Positions 1-5,861 of a DNA stretch of 6,786 bases are shown piece after piece; position 1 is the first letter of the stretch; each line of letters opens with the position of its first letter. The stretch spans positions 1-6,786 of the forward strand of contig JACPBJ010000097.1 in the NCBI GenBank assembly GCA_016180375.1, read 5' to 3'. The notes below the pieces were generated by a model. The model was given only the letters and a program-made list of their open reading frames with translations. It did not search any database and was not told where the DNA came from. Both the position numbers and the translations under genes were made by a program. The DNA is from Nitrososphaerota archaeon. GTDB taxonomy: Archaea > Thermoproteota > Nitrososphaeria > Nitrososphaerales > UBA57.

Positions 1-287
1 GGTTGGCTATGGGTGTGTCTAGGATAAAGTCCGAAATTACGTGGGAAGAGGAGGTTATCATCTTTGCAGCTCTCTGGCTTGGTGATCATAATATCGTCGC
101 AGGCGCTAAAAGGTTCACAGATGACATTTCATTTTCCTCCATCAACAAAGAAATCAAATCGAGCTTCCAAGGAGGGAACGAAAGGGAAACTATGACACTC
201 ATAGACAAATACTTTGGAATGAATACCTACTCACTCGATAATCTCTTTGAGGACGAGCGAAGGAAGATAATGAACAAAATAAGTTGA
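1..287 (+). CDS. C-terminal end of a DUF3536/GH57-type protein (5' end outside window)
   Basis: The frame is open to the left edge and stops at TGA 285-287, so about 95 C-terminal residues are visible. The TTG/ATG codons near base 3-11 are internal codons, not a convincing start. The segment contains ALWLGDHNIVAGAKRF, then an acidic helical stretch, LIDKYFGMNTYSLDNLF and EDERRKIMNKI. From memory this order (GDHN/GGHD with a following basic-aromatic patch, 'LLDxHFGxxTYSLxxLF', 'DEQRRIL') is the signature of the C-terminal DUF3536 region attached to GH57 catalytic domains. The GH57 domain and its catalytic residues lie outside, so activity cannot be judged. DUF3536 proteins have no firmly assigned reaction; the location next to malQ and phosphorylase suggests an alpha-glucan substrate. 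It is on the same strand as malQ but separated by about 165 bp, so co-transcription is uncertain. Confidence 0.72.
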   Translation, partial: LAMGVSRIKSEITWEEEVIIFAALWLGDHNIVAGAKRFTDDISFSSINKEIKSSFQGGNERETMTLIDKYFGMNTYSLDNLFEDERRKIMNKIS

Positions 288-318
288 GTATGAGTATAAG
301 ATGCCAAGAATTATCTTA

Positions 319-328
319 GGTACGTACC
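319..328. promoter_or_regulatory. Perfect 10-bp palindrome GGTACGTACC in the malQ upstream region
   Basis: GGTACGTACC reads the same on both strands and sits about 30 bp after the stop of the upstream gene and about 125 bp before malQ. Nine of its bases (GTACGTACC) recur at 4521-4529, upstream of the truncated phosphorylase. A transcription-factor operator is one explanation; no protein can be assigned to it and chance is not excluded. Confidence 0.3.
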
Positions 329-395
329 CATCTTCGAAAAACACTTCAATTCTTTGAGAAGGTCTATGCAAAGAGTTCCGCGGCAAAATGTTTGT

Positions 396-408
396 GTTAA
401 CAATTAAC
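396..408. promoter_or_regulatory. Dyad GTTAA-CAA-TTAAC upstream of malQ
   Basis: A perfect 5-bp inverted repeat with a 3-bp centre lies about 46 bp before the malQ GTG. The size and symmetry fit a dimeric regulator site. It is AT-rich, so it could be chance. Just downstream, TTTAGATG (416-423) is the best, though weak, TATA-like element: it would place a transcript start near base 446, giving malQ a very short leader. That would agree with the absence of any Shine-Dalgarno sequence before malQ. Confidence 0.25.
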
Positions 409-453
409 TCTGATGTTTAGATGCTTGACTAGCTTTGCAAGAAAATTGGATTA

Positions 454-1968
454 GTGAAAATCTGGATGCTTAAGAGAAAAAGGTCAAGTGGAGTTCTTCT
501 CCATATAACTTCGTTACCAGCCAAATTCGGCATTGGTGACATGGGACCATTAGCTTTCAAATTTGCAGACATTCTTGTCAACAGTGGGCAAACCCACTGG
601 CAGATCTTGCCTCTTGTGCCTACAAACTTACGCACAGGCAATTCACCTTACAATTCAAGCTCGTCATTTGCAGGGAACACCTTGCTGATAAGCCCGGAGA
701 TCCTTGAAAATGAAAATCTGCTTGAATCGGATTTTATCACAAGTCTGCCAGATCTTGATATCTATCGAGTCGACTACGCGGCGGTTTCAAGCATCAAAGA
801 AAAGATTGTTGAAAAAGCCTACACAAGTTTCAGGAAGAATATAGCAGCATGTCGCCCCGAGTTCGAGGATTTTTGTTCTTCCAATTCACATTGGTTAGAC
901 GATTATGCCCTATACAAAGCAATCAGGAGGGAAAGCGGAATGCCATGGCATCTTTGGCCAGCCAGCCTGCGTGATAGGAAAGATCAAGCCCTAAGAGAAA
1001 AGGCACAAAGCCATGCGGAACTCATCGGGTTAGAGAAGTTCGCGCAATTTATCTTCTTTAAGCAGTGGCATTCTCTAAAAACATACTGTAAGAACAATGG
1101 CTTAATCATCATTGGTGACCTCCCTTTCTACGTAAACCATGATAGTGCAGATTTATGGGCTAACCCTGAAATATTCCGGCTTGATCCCAAGAAGAAACCG
1201 GTATTCGTCAGCGGTGTGCCCCCTGACTATTTTAGCAAAACTGGACAGCTTTGGGGTAACCCTGTCTATGATTGGGCACGGCTCTCTGCAACCAATTTTG
1301 AATGGTTACTTCGCCGAACACAACATTGTACAAAACTTTATGACATCGTCCGTTTGGATCATTTCAGGGGTTTCCTAGCTTACTGGGAAGTACCTGCAGA
1401 AGAGAAGACGGCAGGGAACGGAAGATGGGTCGAAACTCCATCAAAGGAGTTCTTTGACGCTTTCTTGGAACAATTCCCGTTGCTTCCCTTCACAGCGGAA
1501 GACCTTGGGGTCATAACACCAGATGTGAAAGAGGCCATGGATAGGCTCGGTATCCCTGGCATGGAAGTTCTGTTGTTTGCATTTGGTGGTTCCTCGGATA
1601 ATCCCTATTTACCTGATAATCATAAGCAAAATTCGGTAGTTTATACTGGAACTCATGACACAAATACAGCAAAAGGATGGTTTTTGAATGAGGCGACACC
1701 CGCTGAACGGAATATGTTCTCGAGATATGTAGGGAGAGAATTATACGAAGAAGATGTTAGCTGGGAACTGATTAGGTTAGCTATGCAGTCTGTAGCGGAC
1801 CTTTGCATTATCCCTCTGCAAGATGTGCTATCTCTAGGCGCTGAAGCGAGGATGAATAACCCATCCAAATCTACGGGTAATTGGGAATGGAGGGTGCCTA
1901 TTGAGCAGTTTATGAATGATGCGCTTGCCAGACTCGGGGAAATGACCAAAACATCATCGCGTTACTGA
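454..1968 (+). CDS. malQ: 4-alpha-glucanotransferase (amylomaltase/D-enzyme, GH77)
   Basis: This enzyme transfers 1,4-alpha-glucan segments between maltooligosaccharides, releasing glucose or building longer chains, in the cytoplasm. The 504 residues match the usual ~500-residue bacterial/archaeal form. GH77 landmarks run in order: SGVLLHITSLPAKFGIGD (12-29), SPYNSSSSFAGN (64-75), GDLPFYVNHDSADLW (221-235), VRLDHFRGF (299-307) with predicted nucleophile D302, AEDLGVITPDV (348-358) with predicted acid/base E349, and YTGTHDTNT (397-405) with D402, the third active-site carboxylate. ARMNNP and NWEWR (465-480) form the C-terminal signature. All three catalytic acids are present, so it should be active. 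The start is GTG 454 or ATG 466, four codons later; neither has a Shine-Dalgarno sequence and both precede the first conserved strand. Its 3' end converges on that of the phosphorylase, its natural partner in maltodextrin breakdown. The annotation is secure. Confidence 0.96.
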   Translation: MKIWMLKRKRSSGVLLHITSLPAKFGIGDMGPLAFKFADILVNSGQTHWQILPLVPTNLRTGNSPYNSSSSFAGNTLLISPEILENENLLESDFITSLPDLDIYRVDYAAVSSIKEKIVEKAYTSFRKNIAACRPEFEDFCSSNSHWLDDYALYKAIRRESGMPWHLWPASLRDRKDQALREKAQSHAELIGLEKFAQFIFFKQWHSLKTYCKNNGLIIIGDLPFYVNHDSADLWANPEIFRLDPKKKPVFVSGVPPDYFSKTGQLWGNPVYDWARLSATNFEWLLRRTQHCTKLYDIVRLDHFRGFLAYWEVPAEEKTAGNGRWVETPSKEFFDAFLEQFPLLPFTAEDLGVITPDVKEAMDRLGIPGMEVLLFAFGGSSDNPYLPDNHKQNSVVYTGTHDTNTAKGWFLNEATPAERNMFSRYVGRELYEEDVSWELIRLAMQSVADLCIIPLQDVLSLGAEARMNNPSKSTGNWEWRVPIEQFMNDALARLGEMTKTSSRY

Positions 1969-2010
1969 GTACCTATTGAAGAATAATTTTACGCGTTCCC
2001 ACATGCACGA

Positions 2011-2072
2011 GGTTAATCCGGTTAATGCTTGTAAAGAATCTACCATGATTAACTGCACCGTGAAAGTTAATC
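2011..2072. repeat. Cluster of GTTAAT repeats between the convergent malQ and phosphorylase ends
   Basis: Within the 98-bp convergent intergenic space GTTAAT occurs at 2012-2017, 2021-2026 and 2066-2071, and in inverted form (ATTAAC) at 2048-2053. GATTAAC 2047-2053 and GTTAATC 2066-2072 can pair as a 7-bp stem with a 12-base loop that reaches the phosphorylase stop codon at 2067-2069. The arrangement could act as a bidirectional 3'-end structure. No long T-run follows on either strand, so a terminator is only a possibility. Confidence 0.3.
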
Positions 2073-3761
2073 TTGCCGGACTAGAATTCTTTCCTGTAGA
2101 ACTTTAGAAATGAATTCTTGAAATGCCCTAACGGAACTCACATTAGCGCCACATGCAACAGCGTTCCTTCGTATTTCTGCTAATCTGTTCTTTTCATACT
2201 CGCGTAATATGAATTCTAATTTGTCATAGAACTCCTCTTGGTTTCTAAATGCAAAGCTGTTCACTCCATCCACGTAGTATTCTGTAAATCCTCCAGCCAA
2301 ACTACCGAGAACAGGGATGCCGGCCCACATAGCCTTCATGTAACTAGTCCCACAGGCCTCTTGGTCTTCTATCGGACTATATATCATGAAATCTATCCCG
2401 TTAAGAAGAATTCTATGATTCTCCAAGTTGTAGTTCTTGATGAACGTCAGACGCATATCACCTCTCAGACTTTGCATTATCGCATGATATTCTCTAATCT
2501 CATTCTTGCCCCCTACATCTTCAGGGTGGGCTTTTCCTGCTTGAACATGTTGTAGGCCGTATCTTGTAGCTATGCTCTTCAGTCGCTCAATATTACTGAA
2601 GAGGTAAAGTGGTCGCTTATAGGCTGTCTGCCTTCTCGCAACCCCCGAGATAGGTCTATCCAGTGAGAACTCAATGCCTGTTTCGCTTTTGATATAATCT
2701 ATTAGATCAGATTTATCCAATTCGTGTGCTTCTTGAAATTCTTCAAGAGGAATCTTCTCTGATTCCCTGAATAATTCTGGATTGGTCCGCCACGATCCTA
2801 AATATTTGTCGAAGATCTTCCGCTTTCGGTCTGAAATATGCGACCAATGAACGCCATTTGTAAGATGGCCAACGGATTTATTTGGGAAATTTGGACGTGC
2901 TATCTCGCGATGCTGTTTGGATACTGCAAATACATTCCCACTTAGATTGGCTACCAATTGGCTTAGATTTAGTTTACCCTCTGTTACGAATTTTCCGAAA
3001 CCGGCGCTCGATAAGATCCCGCTCACAGCATCGTTTTTCAACCTTCGTTTCAGATATTCAATATCGTAAACATCGTGTCCGTGTGGAAGTGTGGTGTGAG
3101 TTATAAAGCTGGAATGCTCTTTTACCCTTTCCTCATCCTCAAACATTCTGAGAACTTCGACAATTGCTAAGCACGTATTACTTTCGTTTATCTTAAAATG
3201 AAGACTGTCTAGATCGTAGCCCAATTTCTTTAATATTCTTACACCACCGATGCCCAAAACTATAGATTTTGCAATCTTATCGCCTCTATAAAGGTGGGTA
3301 TCCATACCATCGACAGACACATACAAAAGTTTCTGGGAATCTGCCCCATTAGAAGTGTATTGATAGCAATAAACTTCTCTATCTATGTCATCAATGTTTA
3401 CGATCACCGTCTCTTTCCTACGTCTCATCACGGTCGAAGGATCAAAAAATTCATCTAAATCGAGTTGCTCGCCCTTTTGGTTTATGTCCTGCCTGACATA
3501 CCCATTTTGGTGGAGAAGGCTTACTGCCACGTACGGTTGCCCCAAGTCTTGTGCGGTCAAGAAATTGTCGCCCTCTAGAACCCCGAGCCCTCCAGCATGG
3601 GGAGTTGCTAGGTTTGGCCGAATCGATGATTTGGTTACTGAGGGGCTTAGCCATCCTGTATGTGAAGTTGCAAAGCTCTTCCTTTCGTCCATAAGGAGAC
3701 CGAATTCCATTGAGAATGAGGCTATAGTTTTTTGGTCATTCAATTTGGATCTAATTACCAC
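2067..3761 (-). CDS. glgP: Alpha-glucan (glycogen/maltodextrin) phosphorylase, compact GT35 form
   Basis: It should cleave terminal alpha-1,4-glucose with phosphate, giving glucose-1-phosphate, using pyridoxal phosphate (PLP). The 564 residues are short against the >800 of classical GT35 enzymes. Family landmarks are SMEFGL (17-22), ATPHAGGLGVLEGD (52-65), NESN (192-195), THTTLPHGHDVYD (221-233), GHLTNGVHW (298-306), QAGKAHPEDVGGK (407-419), LTFIKNYNLENHRILLNGID (438-457) and QEACGTSYMKAMWAGIP (467-483). K476 is the expected PLP lysine and E468 the sugar-contacting glutamate. Two oddities are visible: the usual EASGT[SG]NMK or GMK core reads EACGTSYMK, and residues 30-50 are an insertion absent from the neighbouring stub. 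The start is GTG 3761 or TTG 3743; TTG aligns with the ATG of the stub, and neither has a clear Shine-Dalgarno sequence. Family assignment is secure; substrate chain length is not known. Confidence 0.92.
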   Translation of the reverse strand: MVIRSKLNDQKTIASFSMEFGLLMDERKSFATSHTGWLSPSVTKSSIRPNLATPHAGGLGVLEGDNFLTAQDLGQPYVAVSLLHQNGYVRQDINQKGEQLDLDEFFDPSTVMRRRKETVIVNIDDIDREVYCYQYTSNGADSQKLLYVSVDGMDTHLYRGDKIAKSIVLGIGGVRILKKLGYDLDSLHFKINESNTCLAIVEVLRMFEDEERVKEHSSFITHTTLPHGHDVYDIEYLKRRLKNDAVSGILSSAGFGKFVTEGKLNLSQLVANLSGNVFAVSKQHREIARPNFPNKSVGHLTNGVHWSHISDRKRKIFDKYLGSWRTNPELFRESEKIPLEEFQEAHELDKSDLIDYIKSETGIEFSLDRPISGVARRQTAYKRPLYLFSNIERLKSIATRYGLQHVQAGKAHPEDVGGKNEIREYHAIMQSLRGDMRLTFIKNYNLENHRILLNGIDFMIYSPIEDQEACGTSYMKAMWAGIPVLGSLAGGFTEYYVDGVNSFAFRNQEEFYDKLEFILREYEKNRLAEIRRNAVACGANVSSVRAFQEFISKVLQERILVRQD

Positions 3762-3775
3762 CCTAGGATTTTAGG

Positions 3776-3835
3776 ATTCTGGATCTGCGATCCGTACTCT
3801 GAATTTGTAGTCCGCACTCTAGTTTCTTTGTCATT
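3776..3835. repeat. Three degenerate 20-bp tandem units upstream of the phosphorylase
   Basis: Units start at 3776, 3796 and 3816. Units 1 and 2 match at 13 of 20 positions and all seven differences are transitions; units 2 and 3 match at 11 of 20. Their cores read ATTCTGGATCTG, ACTCTGAATTTG and ACTCTAGTTTCT. A perfect dyad GGATC-TGC-GATCC lies at 3781-3793, about 20 bp before the GTG start, and TAGGATT is directly repeated at 3764-3770 and 3772-3778. The array falls in the predicted 5' leader or promoter-proximal region, where repeated regulator sites would make sense. No binding protein is known. Confidence 0.4.
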
Positions 3836-3879
3836 TAACTCAAAACCTATTGTGTGCCATAGCAAATTATTGGCCGTCC

Positions 3880-3889
3880 CTTTTAAAAG
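3880..3889 (-). promoter_or_regulatory. TATA-like element CTTTTAAAAG, candidate phosphorylase promoter
   Basis: TTTTAAAA is a good archaeal TATA-box match and the strongest in this intergenic region. On the - strand it would start a transcript near 3858, leaving a leader of about 97 bases that contains the 20-bp repeats. The element is self-complementary, so its direction is not defined; the only nearby downstream gene is the phosphorylase on the - strand. A weaker alternative, TTAAATG at about 3832-3838, would give a leader of about 45 bases. Confidence 0.4.
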
Positions 3890-3942
3890 CCCATTGTATC
3901 GTATTGTGTATTTTGTGTTGCATTGTATTCCTCAGACATTAT

Positions 3943-4153
3943 TCAGGAGATAGAATCAATACCGATGTTTCTGTGCCGACGCATCTGGGGTAGATTTAGC
4001 TTCTTCTGTTTCGAGGATAGCGTCACTGCTTCCTCTACAGCCTCCGTAATGGAATCCTTCTTCATGCATTTGAACTTGAAAACTATCTCGGAATCGCCTT
4101 TCGAGATCATCGTTTATGGTCAGGTTAATCTTGCCCACACGCTCCCCCAACAT
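3943..4153 (-). pseudogene. Ribbon-helix-helix (CopG/MetJ/Arc-type) DNA-binding protein, frameshifted
   Basis: RHH proteins are small dimeric regulators that bind DNA through an N-terminal beta strand. From ATG 4153 the protein reads GKINLTINDDLERRFRDSF, the expected strand plus first helix. The frame then gives unlike sequence and stops at 3956-3958. In the shifted frame the next residues are KFKCMKKDSITEAVEEAVTL, exactly the loop, 'K..TEAVEEAV' second helix and end expected of an archaeal RHH, continuing to a stop at 3943-3945. The switch falls at the four-A run 4079-4082 (plus strand), so a one-base indel is the simplest explanation; a sequencing error or a recent inactivation both fit. 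It begins six bases after the stop of the phosphorylase stub. TTAAATA at 4161-4167 lies 26 bases before GTG 4138, so a shorter leaderless start at that GTG is possible. The target is unknown. Confidence 0.65.
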
Positions 4154-4159
4154 ACATAT

Positions 4160-4465
4160 CTATTTAACAACGTAGGTAGTTTCCCTTTTATCTACATTGT
4201 CGCCTAGTTCATCCAGAAATCCAGGATGTTGAGGCAAAGGTTTAGTTAAGGGCGTTCCCTTACCGTCAGAATCGAAATCCATGTAACCTTGGGGGTAAAG
4301 GAATGTGAGAACCTTATAATCGAGGCCAAGTCTAGCAGCTCCGTAGAATTTGTCTCCAGCAAGAACTCCCAAGCCTCCAGCGTGAGGAGTTGCTATCCCA
4401 TTTTTTTCATCTAACAGTAAACCAAATTCCATGCAGAATGATACTATGGTTTCTTTACTACCCAT
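4160..4465 (-). pseudogene. 5' stub of a second GT35 alpha-glucan phosphorylase
   Basis: This 101-codon frame has an ATG start (4463-4465) and a TAG stop (4160-4162) and covers only the N-terminal fifth of a GT35 phosphorylase. It contains SFCMEFGLLLDE (9-20), ATPHAGGLGVLAGD (25-38) and YPQGYMDFDSDGKG (57-70), ending at KRETTYVVK. Residues 4-23 match residues 10-29 of the intact phosphorylase at 12 of 20 positions, and the ATPHAGGLG segment is nearly identical, so it is an old paralog rather than a recent copy. The PLP lysine and phosphate-binding parts are missing, so it cannot be a phosphorylase. The RHH gene starts six bases after the stop, in place of the lost 3' part, which suggests a deletion. 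The frame itself has no internal stop, so expression as a short protein cannot be excluded. Confidence 0.8.
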
Positions 4466-4513
4466 TTTTGACTCACTTGGTCATTGTTCAGTCGGTACTA
4501 AACAAGTGTTCAG

Positions 4514-4529
4514 ATGTATAGTACGTACC
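4514..4529 (-). promoter_or_regulatory. TATA-like TATACAT with adjacent GTACGTACC palindrome
   Basis: On the - strand TATACAT (4520 to 4514) would start a transcript near 4491, about 26 bases before the ATG of the phosphorylase stub. Directly upstream, in the TFB-recognition (BRE) position, lies GTACGTACC (4521-4529), whose first eight bases are a perfect palindrome and which recurs at 320-328. CGGTAC at 4493-4498 and GTACCG at 4525-4530 form a further wide inverted repeat around the TATA element. The geometry would suit repression by occlusion. This is pattern-based only. Confidence 0.35.
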
Positions 4530-4625
4530 GCAAAATACAGCTCAATGACTGGAAAGTCAATAGCCGACAATATTAACTTTAAAGTGCATCTACACCTATA
4601 GACAAAGTGAAACGAATTCCTACTA

Positions 4626-5861
4626 TTAAGGCTTCCAGATACCCGCTCTGTATTCATTTATAACGCGCTCGTATACGGAACGGGTACTATCAGCAATTAT
4701 ATCCCACCGGTATAGAGACATTACTCTCTCGTATGCTCGCTGAGAAAGAGAGCCTGCATAAGTTGGATCTTTGAGAATCTTGGTAACGGCGCCTGCCAAT
4801 GATTCGACTGTGGGAGATGCAACTATGGCGCTTTCGTTGTGTTCTAGTATTTCACCCAACCCGCCTACTCCCGTCGTAACAATGGGCGCCCTAGCTGCTG
4901 TAGCCTCGAGAGCGACAATACCAAAAGGTTCGTAAAGGGAAGGAATAACGCAGACATCAGCAGTACGGAATAGTAGCCTAACGGTATCTGTATCGAGGAA
5001 ACCAGGAATATGCACCTTATGGGCAACTCCCATTTCATCGACTCTTTTAATGAGCGTATCTTTCATATACCCCTCTCCGACCATCACGAACCTCGCATCT
5101 ATGTTGTGAAGGACTTTGGGTACCGCTTCGACCAGCAGACTAACTCCTTTCTCATGAACAAATCTGCCCACATACAGCACGAGCTTTTCCGCGGGTCGAG
5201 CGTAGCGGGATCTAAAAGCTTCTCTATCATAAGCGACTTCAAATGGTAAAGTATTGATGCCGTTTGGTATTACATCTATTCTATCATCGGGAACGAATAG
5301 GGCATTCTTTACCTCCTGGGCCATGTAACTGCTACAGCAGACTACCCGCCAAGCTTCCCGAGTGAGCCAAGCTTCCGTTGAACTAATCATTCTCTGATAG
5401 TCATCATGGATTCCTTTTCTTCGGCCGTGTTCTGTAGAGTGGATAGTAGCCAATAGTGGAATCCGGAATATGTGCTTCAGACCTATGCAAGCATTGGCAA
5501 CGAGCCAGTCGTGGGCGTGTAGAACGTGTATTTTGTCCCTGATACTTGCTAATACTTCCGTTGCCTTTGTCTGCATGTTGACGTTCATCATGGCAGTCCA
5601 CGTTGCAAAGTCAGGAGTAGGAAATTTGTAAGAATCTACTCGGTATACTCGAACCCCTTCTACCAGCTCATAATCAGGCGCCCCAGGAAAGTCGCATGTT
5701 ACCACATATACCGATATTCCCATTCTGACCAAAGCTTTGGACAATTCATAGACATGGGGCGCTATTCCTCCTATGATTCTTGGCGGAAATTCCCAGGAGA
5801 GCATCATGACTCCAAAATCGGCCAATTTTGTTCTCCTATTGATGTTGTATGGCTTGGCCAT
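4626..5861 (-). CDS. GT4 GT-B glycosyltransferase, probable alpha-1,4-glucan-elongating enzyme
   Basis: Both GT-B domains are present in 411 residues. N-terminal domain: MLSWEFPPRIIGGIAPHVYEL (from 20), HAHDWLVA (115-122), TIHSTEHGRR (139-148), SSYMAQEV (177-184). C-terminal nucleotide-sugar domain: YVGRFVHEKG (230-239) with R233 and K238, VMVGEG (259-264), SLYEPFGIVALEA (308-320) whose E311 and E319 form the EX7E pair, and GVGGLGEI (331-338). The whole pattern closely resembles, from memory, mycobacterial Rv3032, a GT4 alpha-1,4-glucosyltransferase, more than GT5 GlgA, whose KTGGL motif is absent. With phosphorylase and malQ nearby, elongation of glycogen-like glucan is the best guess; donor sugar is unknown. 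ATG 5861 overlaps the upstream gene by 26 bases. TTG 5825 instead has AGGAG seven bases before it, removes the overlap and fits the N-terminus of the paralogous half-GT, so it may be the true start. Confidence 0.85.
   Translation of the reverse strand: MAKPYNINRRTKLADFGVMMLSWEFPPRIIGGIAPHVYELSKALVRMGISVYVVTCDFPGAPDYELVEGVRVYRVDSYKFPTPDFATWTAMMNVNMQTKATEVLASIRDKIHVLHAHDWLVANACIGLKHIFRIPLLATIHSTEHGRRKGIHDDYQRMISSTEAWLTREAWRVVCCSSYMAQEVKNALFVPDDRIDVIPNGINTLPFEVAYDREAFRSRYARPAEKLVLYVGRFVHEKGVSLLVEAVPKVLHNIDARFVMVGEGYMKDTLIKRVDEMGVAHKVHIPGFLDTDTVRLLFRTADVCVIPSLYEPFGIVALEATAARAPIVTTGVGGLGEILEHNESAIVASPTVESLAGAVTKILKDPTYAGSLSQRAYERVMSLYRWDIIADSTRSVYERVINEYRAGIWKP
5833..5837 (-). promoter_or_regulatory. 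Shine-Dalgarno AGGAG for TTG 5825, overlapping the upstream stop codon
   Basis: On the - strand TAGGAG joins the stop codon of the half-glycosyltransferase (5838-5836) to an AGGAG motif, followed by seven bases and TTG 5825. It is the clearest ribosome-binding site in the window. It supports translational coupling of the two glycosyltransferase genes and argues for a GT4 start 12 codons inside the longest frame. The ATG at 5861 has no comparable motif. Confidence 0.5.

Noticed and set aside
2066..2077. 12-base sequence GTTAATCTTGCC shared with 4124-4135
   Set aside because: About one shared 12-mer is expected by chance in a window of this size, and similarity does not extend beyond it, so it is not evidence of the deletion junction.
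2238..2555. 105-codon + strand frame inside the phosphorylase
   Set aside because: It is a shadow of a conserved coding region covering the GT35 C-terminal motifs.
3385..3774. 129-codon + strand frame over the phosphorylase 5' part
   Set aside because: It is antisense to well-conserved GT35 sequence and shows no domain-like pattern of its own.
3891..3930. T/G-rich stretch with CATTGTAT twice, considered as a mobile-element end or recombination site
   Set aside because: No terminal inverted repeats, target duplication or transposase are nearby; it looks like low-complexity sequence.
3923..4207. 94-codon + strand frame opposite the RHH gene
   Set aside because: The opposite strand carries recognisable RHH and phosphorylase sequence; the + strand product looks random.
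4626..5861. Annotation as GT5 glycogen synthase (GlgA)
   Set aside because: The N-terminal KTGGL motif of GT5 is absent and the motif set (WEFPPRIIGG, EPFGIVALEA) is that of GT4; only the glucan role is kept as a guess.
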